This document shows, in pieces, positions 25,704 to 33,318 of a stretch of DNA of 37,626 bases. Location: the NCBI GenBank assembly GCA_026397965.1, contig JAPLTU010000050.1, forward strand, positions 1-37,626, written 5' to 3'. The notes under the pieces were generated by a model. The model worked only from the letters and a program-made list of their open reading frames with translations, made no database searches and was not told the DNA's origin. The position numbers and the translations under genes are program-made. How positions within the stretch are numbered: position 1 is the first letter of the stretch; each line of letters starts with the position of its first letter. The stretch comes from Verrucomicrobiota bacterium. GTDB lineage: Bacteria > Verrucomicrobiota > Verrucomicrobiia > Opitutales > UBA953.

Positions 25704-27104
25704 TTAAATCTTACCGACGGGCCGCTTACCCGCATCGAGCTTCCGGCGTTCGGAGTCGGCCAACTCTTTCAGCTCCTTGACGATATCAGGATAGCTTTCG
25801 AGGAGGTTAATCTTTTCCGAGGCGTCCGTTTCCAGATTATAAAGAGCGAAATCAATCTTACTCTGATGGGTCTGGGCGGGGCTGCCGTCGTGCTCGGCCG
25901 GAATCATATTCTCATAACTGCGGTAGGTATGCGGAAGGTGGAGCTTCCATTTACCTTTACGAACGGCTTCCAGCTTATCGCCGTAAAAATAGGCGAAGAC
26001 CTCGCGCACCCCTTTGGCTTCACCTTTAAGCACGGCCAAGAACGATTGTCCATCAATGGCCAGCTTGGGTTTCGCAACGGCACAGGCCTCCACAAGGGTG
26101 GGCACGAAATCGAGATTGCCTGCTAAGGCGTCGGTGGTGGTGCCCGGCTTGATGACGCCTGGCCAACGTACGATACAAGGGACTCTCACGCCGCCTTCGA
26201 AAGTCGTACCTTTCCCTTCGCGGAAATGACCGGCCGAACCGGCGTGCCGGCCGAAATTGAGCCAAGGTCCATTGTCACTGGTGAAGATTAATATAGTGTT
26301 ACCTTCAATCTTTTTCTCTTTCAGGACGCGCATCACCGCCCCGATGGTATGGTCGATATCGGCCATGGTATCGGCGTAAGGCGTTGGGCCCTTGCCTTTG
26401 AATTCCTTGGAAGCCCCCAAAGGGGTGTGCGGCATCGAGGTCGCCAGATAAAGGAAGAAGGGTTTGTCCCGCCCGGCGTTATCTTGGATGAACTTCGTCG
26501 CCCGGAAGCCCTGCATCGTCGTGAGGGTATCCATGTCGTCGAAGGTATTGACGGCGTGGAAGCGATGCCCGTCCACGAACCAGTAGAGCTCGGGGTATTT
26601 TTGTTGGCGACTTGTGTCACCGGGGAAATATCCCTGCGGCCACATGTCGTTCGAATAAGGAATAATGAGTGACTCGTCGAACCCATGGACCGGAGGGAGG
26701 AAGATTTTTTGGTCACCTAAATGCCACTTGCCCACGACGCCGGTGTGATAGCCGCCCTGTCTCAGAAGCGTACCTAAGGTTTGTTCATTCGGGTTTAGCC
26801 CTGTTTTCGAACTAGGCCCCAAGGCCGTACCACCCAAGCCCAGCCGGTTCGGGTAACACCCCGTCATCAAGGCGCAACGCGAAGAGGTGCAGACGGCCTG
26901 GGTCGCATAAAAACTCGTGAACCTCAGTCCCTCGCGGGCTAACTGATCGATGTTAGGCGTGGCGTTCTGTTTGGATCCGTAGCAACCAGGGTCCGCCCAT
27001 CCCATATCATCCGACATGATCAAAACGACATTAGGTTGGGCACCGAACGTCCATGAATACGCCAGTACAAGCAAGGTTGGGGTTAACCTCATGAATAAAG
27101 GCAT
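25704..27104 (-). CDS. Secreted sulfatase with atypical formylglycine motif
   Basis: A 466-residue sulfatase. A second ATG at codon 5 may be the true start; the signal peptide is otherwise residues 5-22. Metal aspartates are Asp32 and Asp33 in VLIMSDDMGWADPG. The formylglycine region is VCTSSRCALMTGCYPNR with Cys72. The usual C-x-(P/A)-x-R rule has Ser in place of Pro or Ala, so maturation by known enzymes is uncertain. VVGKWHLGD and FTSDNGPW are normal. The extra cysteines 78 and 83 near the site are notable. It follows a glutaredoxin-like gene on the same strand; between them is a hairpin-rich gap. The leader is TTTACCCT directly before ATG. Confidence 0.93.
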   Translation of the reverse strand: MPLFMRLTPTLLVLAYSWTFGAQPNVVLIMSDDMGWADPGCYGSKQNATPNIDQLAREGLRFTSFYATQAVCTSSRCALMTGCYPNRLGLGGTALGPSSKTGLNPNEQTLGTLLRQGGYHTGVVGKWHLGDQKIFLPPVHGFDESLIIPYSNDMWPQGYFPGDTSRQQKYPELYWFVDGHRFHAVNTFDDMDTLTTMQGFRATKFIQDNAGRDKPFFLYLATSMPHTPLGASKEFKGKGPTPYADTMADIDHTIGAVMRVLKEKKIEGNTILIFTSDNGPWLNFGRHAGSAGHFREGKGTTFEGGVRVPCIVRWPGVIKPGTTTDALAGNLDFVPTLVEACAVAKPKLAIDGQSFLAVLKGEAKGVREVFAYFYGDKLEAVRKGKWKLHLPHTYRSYENMIPAEHDGSPAQTHQSKIDFALYNLETDASEKINLLESYPDIVKELKELADSERRKLDAGKRPVGKI

Positions 27105-27178
27105 AGGGTAAAGACCCTACCCTTACAAGGGTAAGTTTTACGGGTTTGGGTGAGCCGAGGATTTCCTCGGAAGAGCTT
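27105..27178 (-). promoter_or_regulatory. Hairpin-rich gap before the minus-strand sulfatase
   Basis: This 74-base gap holds three inverted repeats. Reading plus: AGGGT/ACCCT around AAAG (27105-27116), TACCCTT/AAGGGTA around AC (27119-27133), and CCGAGGA/TCCTCGG around TT (27155-27170). The first two share the ACCCT/AGGGT sequence, so alternative pairings are possible right at the sulfatase start codon. No T-run follows the third, so it is not a standard terminator. Confidence 0.5.
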
Positions 27179-27454
27179 TCAGAGCTTGAGACCTAAATCC
27201 TTACACACCGACGGAAACTTAGTCGCCTTAGCGATGAATTCTTCGACGGCAAAATCGGCGACGATGAAATCTCCGTAACGGAACGACGGGCATTTGGCTT
27301 GGCCGGTCAAGGCTACCATTTGGCGCATGTCGTGCATACTCTTAATCACGTCCCGGACATCGAGCGCGATGCCTTGCTCCGCAAAATAAGCCAAGGCTTT
27401 GACGCACCAGGGGCATTCTGGTTTAATGTATAAAATCGGCAACGGTTGCGGCAT
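27179..27454 (-). CDS. Glutaredoxin-like protein
   Basis: A 91-residue cytoplasmic thioredoxin-fold protein. I chose the ATG at 27454 (MPQPLPILYIKPECPWC) because the glutaredoxin fold begins there; in-frame sequence upstream to 27673 overlaps the divergent gene and looks non-coding. The CxxC motif is CPWC (residues 13-16), as in NrdH/glutaredoxin proteins. KCPSFRYGDFIVADF replaces the usual cis-proline TVP region, giving a CP-S form. Glutaredoxins reduce disulfides or bind iron-sulfur clusters. The leader is TTATCTTTCTT, with no Shine-Dalgarno. Confidence 0.85.
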   Translation of the reverse strand: MPQPLPILYIKPECPWCVKALAYFAEQGIALDVRDVIKSMHDMRQMVALTGQAKCPSFRYGDFIVADFAVEEFIAKATKFPSVCKDLGLKL

Positions 27455-27525
27455 AAGAAAGATAACAACACCCGGCACCCGTGAAGGCAAGAGGACAACA
27501 CCCACCTCAGAGGCTACCCGAGGCG

Positions 27526-27571
27526 TTGACAGGCCGAAACTCCACCGCCAGTAAAAACCTACCCTCCTTTC
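27526..27571 (+). promoter_or_regulatory. Candidate promoter for the mutarotase-like gene
   Basis: TTGACA at 27526-27531 matches the -35 consensus. AGTAAA or GTAAAA at 27550-27556 could be the -10, with a long 18-19 base spacing. The transcript would begin around TACCCTCC (27560-27567), giving a leader of about ten bases before the ATG at 27572. Confidence 0.45.
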
Positions 27572-28675
27572 ATGGAAACCATCCACGGTGCGCCCAGTTA
27601 TGTTTTGAAGTCGAACGAGATCACCTGTGCGGTGACTCAGACCGCCGGCCACATGGCTCCGGTCACCTTCCACCTCGGTGCCATCGAGGCCCGCCCTTAC
27701 TCCCTTTCACCTTGGCTGCCGATGCAGGCCGATGCGGGTTTACCTAATCTTCTACGTTACTTACGGGGCGACTTCCTCTGCCTGCCTTTCGGCGGACAAC
27801 CGAGCGGCCCTCCCCACGGCGATCCGGCCAACGCCCCTTGGGAATTAAAGACCCAGTCCGACCGCCAGCTAAGTTTGACGCAAAAGGCCAGCGACACCGG
27901 TGCCCTCGTGACCAAGACACTTTCTCTCGTCGACGGACATCACGCCATTTATTCCGAACATCTCATCGAGCACCTGACCGGAAGATGGAATTACGGTAAT
28001 CACCCTGTGCTTGATTTTTCCTCCGTACCTGAGGGCGAGGCTCGCATCGCCACGAGTGCGTTTAAATGGGGTTCGGTCTACCCGGGAGAATTCTCCAACG
28101 CAGCGAACGGCGAAGCGGGTGCGCTCTTGCCCAAAGCAGAGATCAAAAATCTCGCTAATGTTACCCGCAAAGACGGCACCAACGCCGATCTCACACGCTA
28201 TCCCGCTCGTAAAGGTTTCGATGACCTAATCATGCTCGTGAACGAGCCCGCCACTGTGGCTCAACCTTTCGCTTGGACTGCCGTGACTTTCCCCGGTTAC
28301 GTCTGGTTCTCGCTTAAGAACGTCGCTGATTTCCCGGCGACGCTTTTTTGGATTTCGAACGGGGGGCGTTCGGGTCACCCCTGGGAAAGCCGACATCTTG
28401 GCCGTCTGGGTCTGGAGGAAGTTTGCTCCCACTTCTCGGACAGTGTCGATGTCTGTCGCGAAGATCGCCTGCAAGCCCTCGGCATTCCCACCACGCGTCT
28501 TTTCTCTGCGGGTGAAAAAGTCAGGCTTCCCATCATCCAAGCCGCCACGGTCGTCCCGCCGGGTTTTGGGCAGGTCCAAGCCATTACCCCAGTCGCGAGC
28601 GATTTCGTTAAGATTGTGGGCGAAAACGGTGTCTCGGTAACCGTCCCGATTAATTGGCAGTTTTTGAAGTCCTAA
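27572..28675 (+). CDS. Hypothetical protein, galactose-mutarotase-like fold suspected
   Basis: A soluble 367-residue protein, not confidently recognised. The general layout resembles aldose-1-epimerase-like carbohydrate-binding proteins: beta-rich, with FLCLPFGGQPSGPPHGDPAN in the first third, YSEHLIEHLTGRWNYGNHP centrally, and SLKNVADFPATLFWISNGG near the end. Conserved-looking His and Trp residues could line a sugar pocket. Such proteins interconvert sugar anomers or bind sugars without catalysis. It directly precedes the cupin, TIM-barrel and Gfo/Idh genes on the same strand, 107 bases apart, which supports a sugar-related role. The leader is TACCCTCCTTTC. Confidence 0.6.
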   Translation: METIHGAPSYVLKSNEITCAVTQTAGHMAPVTFHLGAIEARPYSLSPWLPMQADAGLPNLLRYLRGDFLCLPFGGQPSGPPHGDPANAPWELKTQSDRQLSLTQKASDTGALVTKTLSLVDGHHAIYSEHLIEHLTGRWNYGNHPVLDFSSVPEGEARIATSAFKWGSVYPGEFSNAANGEAGALLPKAEIKNLANVTRKDGTNADLTRYPARKGFDDLIMLVNEPATVAQPFAWTAVTFPGYVWFSLKNVADFPATLFWISNGGRSGHPWESRHLGRLGLEEVCSHFSDSVDVCREDRLQALGIPTTRLFSAGEKVRLPIIQAATVVPPGFGQVQAITPVASDFVKIVGENGVSVTVPINWQFLKS

Positions 28676-28782
28676 GGCTTTGGCACTCAATTCTTGTCCC
28701 CCGCCCACGGACTGCCCTAAATCGAACTTTCCCTGCCAACTCTTTTCACCCTCACCCACTCTTCTCTACTTCATATCACACC

Positions 28783-30057
28783 ATGATTCCTGCACCTAAG
28801 ATTACCCAAGATTTAACCACCAAGAAAACGGGCGTTGCCGCCATGGTGCGCAAAGAGCTGGCCCACACGGGCGGCCTCCTGCGCCTCGCCCCTTGCTGGG
28901 TGCCACGCTCCTTCCTGCAGCCTGGCAAACGCCTCAAGCTTCACCCGGATGATCTCTATGCTTTCGGTCTCCACCGCGGCGGCATCGACGAGCGCTGGTT
29001 CGCTTCCACCACCGAAGCGGCGAACGATAACCGGACGGCCGACGAGGGTCTCTCTTACGTCATCATCGACAATGTCCGCTTTACCTTGAAACAAGCCGTC
29101 GCCGAATTGGGCGCCGAACTTATCGGTTCCCCCATCTGGAAAAAATATAAGAAGTGGCCCGTCTACTCCAAGTTCTTCGACAACATGGGTCCGATCCCGC
29201 ACCACATGCACCAGAACGCCAAACAAGCGAAGTTACTCGGGCTCGAAGGTAAACCCGAATCTTATTACTTCCCACCGCAGCACAACAACGTCGGCAATAA
29301 TTTCCCCTATACGTTCATGGGCTTCGAGCCCGGTACGACCAAGGCACAGGTCCGTGAGTGCATCGCCAACTGGAATAAGGGCGACAACAAGATTCTCGAG
29401 CTCTCTAAGGCCTATAAGCTCCAGCCTGGTACTGGTTGGTTGATCGACCCATGCATCCTGCATGCCCCCGGTTCGCTCTGCACCTATGAGCCTCAATGGG
29501 GCTCGGACGTCTTTGGTATGTATCAGAACCTCGTCGAAGGACGTGAAGTACCCTGGGCCTTGCTCGTCAAGGATATGCCCAAGTCCAAGCACCAAGACGT
29601 TGACTTCATCGTCGATCAACTTGACTGGGACAAGAACGTGGATCCTAACTTTAATGACAACCACTACCTCGAACCTGTCACCGCCGAGAAAGGCGACGAC
29701 TACGAAGACAAGTGGATCGTCTACGGTAAGGTCGACAAATTCCAATACTTCACGGCCAAGGAACTCACCGTGGCTCCCGGTGCTGAATGCACGATCAAGG
29801 ACAACGGTGCTTATGGACTCATCTGCGTCCAGGGCACGGGCTTTATCAACGACGAGCCTCTTAACAGCCCGAAGCTCATCCGCTTCAACGAACTCACGGA
29901 AGACGAATTCTTCTGTACGGCGGAGGGCGCCAAAGCCGGCATCACGTTCCAGAATACCTCGACCACCGAGCCGCTGGTTTGTCTTCGTTACTTCGGACCA
30001 GAAGTGAACCCCCACGCCCCGGCGATGGGTGCTCATAAGAAAAATAAGAAGAAATAA
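28783..30057 (+). CDS. Cupin / mannose-6-phosphate-isomerase-like protein
   Basis: A 424-residue soluble protein. Features of the class I phosphomannose isomerase/cupin group: MGPIPHHMHQ (136-144), which supplies metal-binding histidines, NNFPYTFMGFEPGTT, and LQPGTGWLIDPCILHAPGSL, where PMI enzymes have PGDxxFIPAGTxHA. A second cupin-like segment is near the C-terminus (LTVAPGAECTIKDNGAYGLI). It probably isomerises a ketose/aldose pair or a sugar phosphate, but the substrate is not determinable. The C-terminus is Lys-rich (HKKNKKK). I chose the ATG at 28783 because upstream in-frame sequence overlaps the preceding gene. First of three genes with strongly biased, C-ending codons, suggesting high expression. 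Confidence 0.75.
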   Translation: MIPAPKITQDLTTKKTGVAAMVRKELAHTGGLLRLAPCWVPRSFLQPGKRLKLHPDDLYAFGLHRGGIDERWFASTTEAANDNRTADEGLSYVIIDNVRFTLKQAVAELGAELIGSPIWKKYKKWPVYSKFFDNMGPIPHHMHQNAKQAKLLGLEGKPESYYFPPQHNNVGNNFPYTFMGFEPGTTKAQVRECIANWNKGDNKILELSKAYKLQPGTGWLIDPCILHAPGSLCTYEPQWGSDVFGMYQNLVEGREVPWALLVKDMPKSKHQDVDFIVDQLDWDKNVDPNFNDNHYLEPVTAEKGDDYEDKWIVYGKVDKFQYFTAKELTVAPGAECTIKDNGAYGLICVQGTGFINDEPLNSPKLIRFNELTEDEFFCTAEGAKAGITFQNTSTTEPLVCLRYFGPEVNPHAPAMGAHKKNKKK

Positions 30058-30088
30058 AACCTCCCCTTAACCCCCCATACCCCAAGTC

Positions 30089-31090
30089 ATGAAACTGCAC
30101 AACGCCATGTGGCCCGGCCTCGTCGGCAAGGAGCCCAACACCGATCACCCACCGATCTCCCTCGAACGCATGCTCGACCTGACCGCCGCCGCCAAGGTGG
30201 ACGGTCACAAGTTTGACGGCGTCGACCTGTTTCTGTTCCACCCGCACACCGACCCCGATATCTCCGAGGATAACCTCAAGAAGATGGCGGACAAGATCGC
30301 CAAGCGCGGTCTGAACGTCGGCTCCTTGGTCGCCCCCGTCTGGCCGGGTACGGTCGGCGACAGCGCCATGGGTACCGTCGAGCAGCGCCGTAAGTTTATC
30401 GATGCCGTCCGCAAGGCCTGCCGCATCGCCAAGTTACTGAACGAGCACGGCGTCCGCCAGTATGGCGTGATCCGCATCGACAGCGCCACCGGCACCAAGG
30501 CCGCGGTGAAGAATGAGGCGGCGGCCATCAAGCAGATTGCCGCGACCTTCCGCGAAGCGGGTATCGTCGCCGCCGGTCATGGCGAGCGTCTGGCCGCCGA
30601 GGGCGAAGTCTGCTGGGCTGGTATGCACTCCTGGAAATCCATGGTGAACCTCCTCGAGACGGTCGACCTCCCGGGCACCGTCGGCTTCCAGGCCGACCTC
30701 GCGCATACCTTCTTGTACCTGCTCGGCGTCAACTCACCCAAGACCGCCTTGCTTAAGGGCAAGTACACCCAAGCACAGTTCGATAAGGCCTACGCTAAAC
30801 TGACGGATGCGCTCCGTCCTTGGACCATCGATTTCCACGTGGCCCAGAACGACGGCACCGTCCACGGCACGGGTTCGCACGACAAGACCGGCCGCCATTG
30901 CCAGGCCGACGACCCTAAGGGCAAGCTCGACATTACGGCCACTTCTAAGATCTGGCTCCAAGGCGCCGCCGATCGTGGCATGAAGCACATCTGTTGGGAT
31001 GGCTGCATGTTCCCGAATGCCACGCTCGAAAACCCCAAGACCTGGAACACGATTCTCGCCGCGATGGTTAAGGTGAAGCAGGCTCTCTGA
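30089..31090 (+). CDS. Sugar isomerase/epimerase, xylose-isomerase-like TIM barrel
   Basis: A 333-residue soluble protein. Metal-binding residues of AP endonuclease 2/xylose isomerase-like barrels appear on successive strands: [45 protein letters not shown], and [20 protein letters not shown]. These enzymes isomerise or epimerise ketoses or inositol derivatives. It sits between the cupin gene (31 bases upstream) and the Gfo/Idh/MocA gene (40 bases downstream), so the three likely form one operon for a sugar or cyclitol. Codon use is strongly C-biased. The leader is TAACCCCCCATACCCCAAGTC, wholly lacking a Shine-Dalgarno. Confidence 0.82.
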   Translation: MKLHNAMWPGLVGKEPNTDHPPISLERMLDLTAAAKVDGHKFDGVDLFLFHPHTDPDISEDNLKKMADKIAKRGLNVGSLVAPVWPGTVGDSAMGTVEQRRKFIDAVRKACRIAKLLNEHGVRQYGVIRIDSATGTKAAVKNEAAAIKQIAATFREAGIVAAGHGERLAAEGEVCWAGMHSWKSMVNLLETVDLPGTVGFQADLAHTFLYLLGVNSPKTALLKGKYTQAQFDKAYAKLTDALRPWTIDFHVAQNDGTVHGTGSHDKTGRHCQADDPKGKLDITATSKIWLQGAADRGMKHICWDGCMFPNATLENPKTWNTILAAMVKVKQAL

Positions 31091-31130
31091 GTCTTCGCTC
31101 CCCAGTAACTCTTACTCCCCTCCTCGCATC

Positions 31131-32294
31131 ATGTCTAAAGCCATTCGCATCGGTCTCATCGGTTACGGTTTCATGGGCCGTACCCACTCCAACGCCTACT
31201 CGCAGGTCGGTCACTTCTTCCCGAAGGACAAGCTCACCGCCGGCCATCACGTCGTTCGTCAGGCTGTCTGCGGCCGCGATGAGGCCAAGGTCAAGGATTT
31301 CGCTGAAAAGTGGGGTTACGCCTCGTACGAAACCGACTGGCGCAAGATGGTCACGCGCTCCGACATCGACGCCATCGACATCTGCACCCCGAATGACTCG
31401 CACGCCGAAATTGCCCTCGAGTGTATCAAGAACGGCAAGATGATCCTGTGCGAAAAGCCCCTCGCCCTCAATGGAACCCAGGGCGAGCAGATGGTCGCCG
31501 CGGTCGAGAAGTCCGGCCTCCCGAATCTCGTCTGGTATAACTACCGCTTCCTCCCCGCCGTAACGCTTGCGAAGAATATCGTAGCGGCCGGTGAACTTGG
31601 CCGGATTTTCCACTACCGGGCGAACTTCCTGCAGGATTGGACGATCTCGACCGAGCTGCCGCAGGGCGGCGCGGGTCTCTGGCGTCTGGATGCCGCTGCC
31701 GCTGGCTCGGGTGTAACGGGCGACTTGCTCGCTCACTGCATTGATACAGCCCGCTGGATCAATGGCGAGATCACCGAAGTTTCCGCGATGACCGAGACGT
31801 TCATCAAAGAGCGCGTCCACACGGCTACCGGCAAGGTCCACCCGGTCACCATCGATGATGCTTGTATCTTTCTTTGCCGCTTCGAAAACGGTTCGCTCGC
31901 TCAGTTCGAGTCGACTCGCTACGCCCGTGGTCACAAGGCGCTCTACACGTTCGAGATCAACGGCGAGAACAAGTCCCTGCAATGGGATCTCCATGATCTC
32001 AACCGCCTGAACTACTTCGACCACGCCGTTCCTGGCGATCGTCGCGGCTGGGCCAGCATCCACACCTCCGACGGCGATCACCCCTACTCGGGTAACTGGT
32101 GGGTCCCGGGGCTATGCCTCGGTTACGAGCATTCGTTCACCCATGCCCTGGCTGAGTTCCTTAAGAGCCTCGACGATCCGAAAGCACCCAAGGCCTATCC
32201 CGACTTCCGCCACGCCTTGGGCACCCAGTACGTCTGTGACGCTGTTTTAGAGTCCGCCAAGACCAGGCAATGGGTTAAGGTGAAGAAGGCTTAA
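31131..32294 (+). CDS. Gfo/Idh/MocA-family NAD(P)-dependent sugar dehydrogenase
   Basis: A 387-residue soluble oxidoreductase. The Rossmann motif is [19 protein letters not shown] (5-23), the cofactor/catalytic motif is [10 protein letters not shown], and the C-terminal alpha/beta domain includes [14 protein letters not shown], with the usual catalytic histidine (D-x-x-x-H). The family oxidises sugars, inositols and related compounds with NAD(P). It is the last gene of the cupin/TIM/Gfo operon, closed by a terminator 22 bases after the stop. Codon use is as in the two upstream genes. The leader is TACTCCCCTCCTCGCATC. Confidence 0.95.
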   Translation: MSKAIRIGLIGYGFMGRTHSNAYSQVGHFFPKDKLTAGHHVVRQAVCGRDEAKVKDFAEKWGYASYETDWRKMVTRSDIDAIDICTPNDSHAEIALECIKNGKMILCEKPLALNGTQGEQMVAAVEKSGLPNLVWYNYRFLPAVTLAKNIVAAGELGRIFHYRANFLQDWTISTELPQGGAGLWRLDAAAAGSGVTGDLLAHCIDTARWINGEITEVSAMTETFIKERVHTATGKVHPVTIDDACIFLCRFENGSLAQFESTRYARGHKALYTFEINGENKSLQWDLHDLNRLNYFDHAVPGDRRGWASIHTSDGDHPYSGNWWVPGLCLGYEHSFTHALAEFLKSLDDPKAPKAYPDFRHALGTQYVCDAVLESAKTRQWVKVKKA

Positions 32295-32315
32295 GAAGCC
32301 CTCCAGCGCTGATTC

Positions 32316-32340
32316 AGAAGCCCCGATCTTTCGGGGCTTC
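32316..32340 (+). terminator. Intrinsic terminator of the sugar operon
   Basis: Perfect stem GAAGCCCCGA (32317-32326) with TCGGGGCTTC (32331-32340), loop TCTT, followed by TTTA. It begins 22 bases after the Gfo/Idh/MocA stop. Confidence 0.9.
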
Positions 32341-32367
32341 TTTATGCCCAGACAGATACAAGGGCTC

Positions 32368-32443
32368 AAAGGGAGACCGGAAACCGGAATGGATGCTTGG
32401 GTCATTGATCCCACGCCAATCATCCGGTTTCCGGTCTCCCTTT
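32368..32443. repeat. Long intergenic inverted repeat (20-bp perfect arms)
   Basis: The left arm at 32368-32387 (AAAGGGAGACCGGAAACCGG) is the exact reverse complement of the right arm at 32424-32443. The arms are 36 bases apart. The spacer also contains GGATG/CATCC and GGGTCA/TGATCCC segments that could extend the pairing. It lies just after a separate terminator and before the DTG-protein gene. There is no T-run and no flanking target duplication obvious to me, so it is neither a clear terminator nor a proven mobile element. Confidence 0.85.
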
Positions 32444-32529
32444 TCAGGCGTTCTGCCGCTTGACATCTAACTGTTACCATCTACAACTGTCAGTAATACC
32501 TCCTCTACCCCGTAACGCAAATTTCCTCT

Positions 32530-33246
32530 ATGGTCTGCACCTACCGTCTGTATCTCCTCAATCGCCATCTGTTCATCGACCTCCCGGAAGGTCGCGCCCT
32601 CATTGATACCGGCGCCCCCTTCAGCTCCTCAATCACCGGCCGAATGACTTGGCAGAATCAAAACCACGGCGTGAACAAGGGAGGCTATATGGGTTTCAAC
32701 TTCGGTAAATTATCCGCTGAGATCGGTGCCCAGGTCGACGCGCTGATTGGCATGGATCACCTCGCCCAGACCACCCTGCTCTTCGACGTCGCCCATCGCA
32801 CGCTCATCTCGGGCGATGAGATGCCCGCTGGCTTCAAAGCTCAGTCTTACGAGCACGTAGCGATGTCCGACATCCCGCTCTTCCCCGTGACGATCAATGG
32901 CCAGCCGGCGCGCGTGCTCTGGGATACGGGAGCGCAGTATGGCTATGTGACCGACCAGAAGTTCGTGGCCGGTATCAAGGCCCAAACCGGCTTCAAGGAT
33001 TTCAGTCCGATGTTCGGCGACCTGGATATTCCGCAGTCGTATACGCTCCCCTTCACGCTCGCTGGTCATGACCTTCTGGAACACTTTGGCGAAGCCCCGA
33101 ACGCGCTCGGCGGCGGCATCTCACCGGTGCCGATGGGTCCGTTTCTCCGTGCGCTCGACATCGATGCGATCATCGGCCCATCTTGGATGCCGCGCGTGAA
33201 GGTCTGGCTCAACCCGCTCGATCAGACGTTTGCGCTCGCGGTGTAG
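32530..33246 (+). CDS. Putative aspartic protease with two DTG motifs in one chain
   Basis: A 238-residue soluble protein, no signal peptide. Two half-units share the retropepsin pattern. In the first, RALIDTGAPFSSS (Asp26-Thr27-Gly28) is followed by DALIGMDHL (70-78). In the second, RVLWDTGAQYGYV (Asp132-Thr133-Gly134) is followed by DAIIGPSWM (212-220). The D-T-G triad and the later hydrophobic-hydrophobic-Gly turn are the core signatures of aspartic proteases. Retropepsin-like enzymes usually work as dimers of one-DTG chains, whereas here one chain supplies both. Peptidase activity is inferred only. It stands alone between two hairpin structures, convergent with the redoxin-like gene. The leader has ACCTCCTCTACCCC. 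Confidence 0.72.
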   Translation: MVCTYRLYLLNRHLFIDLPEGRALIDTGAPFSSSITGRMTWQNQNHGVNKGGYMGFNFGKLSAEIGAQVDALIGMDHLAQTTLLFDVAHRTLISGDEMPAGFKAQSYEHVAMSDIPLFPVTINGQPARVLWDTGAQYGYVTDQKFVAGIKAQTGFKDFSPMFGDLDIPQSYTLPFTLAGHDLLEHFGEAPNALGGGISPVPMGPFLRALDIDAIIGPSWMPRVKVWLNPLDQTFALAV

Positions 33247-33264
33247 TCTTCGCCCTTGGCCCAT

Positions 33265-33299
33265 AAAAAACCCCGGTCCGCATTGCTGCGTCCGGGGCT
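33265..33299. terminator. Bidirectional intrinsic terminator
   Basis: Outer stem CCCCGG (33271-33276) with CCGGGG (33292-33297) and inner stem CGCA/TGCG (33279-33282 and 33287-33290). An A-run lies on the left (33265-33270) and CTTT on the right, so it can end both the DTG-protein gene and the convergent redoxin-like gene. Confidence 0.85.
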
Positions 33300-33318
33300 T
33301 TCAGTTGACAGGTACGAC

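Noticed and set aside
29233..30036. Open frame of 267 codons on the minus strand
   Set aside because: Antisense to the cupin-like gene with low-complexity Val/Glu/Leu composition; no independent support.
31068..32081. Open frame of 337 codons on the minus strand
   Set aside because: Antisense to the Gfo/Idh/MocA gene; repetitive Val/Asp/Gly composition typical of a shadow frame.
32316..32443. Insertion sequence ends
   Set aside because: The inverted arms enclose only 36 bases and no transposase; a full insertion sequence is excluded, although a small MITE-like element remains possible.
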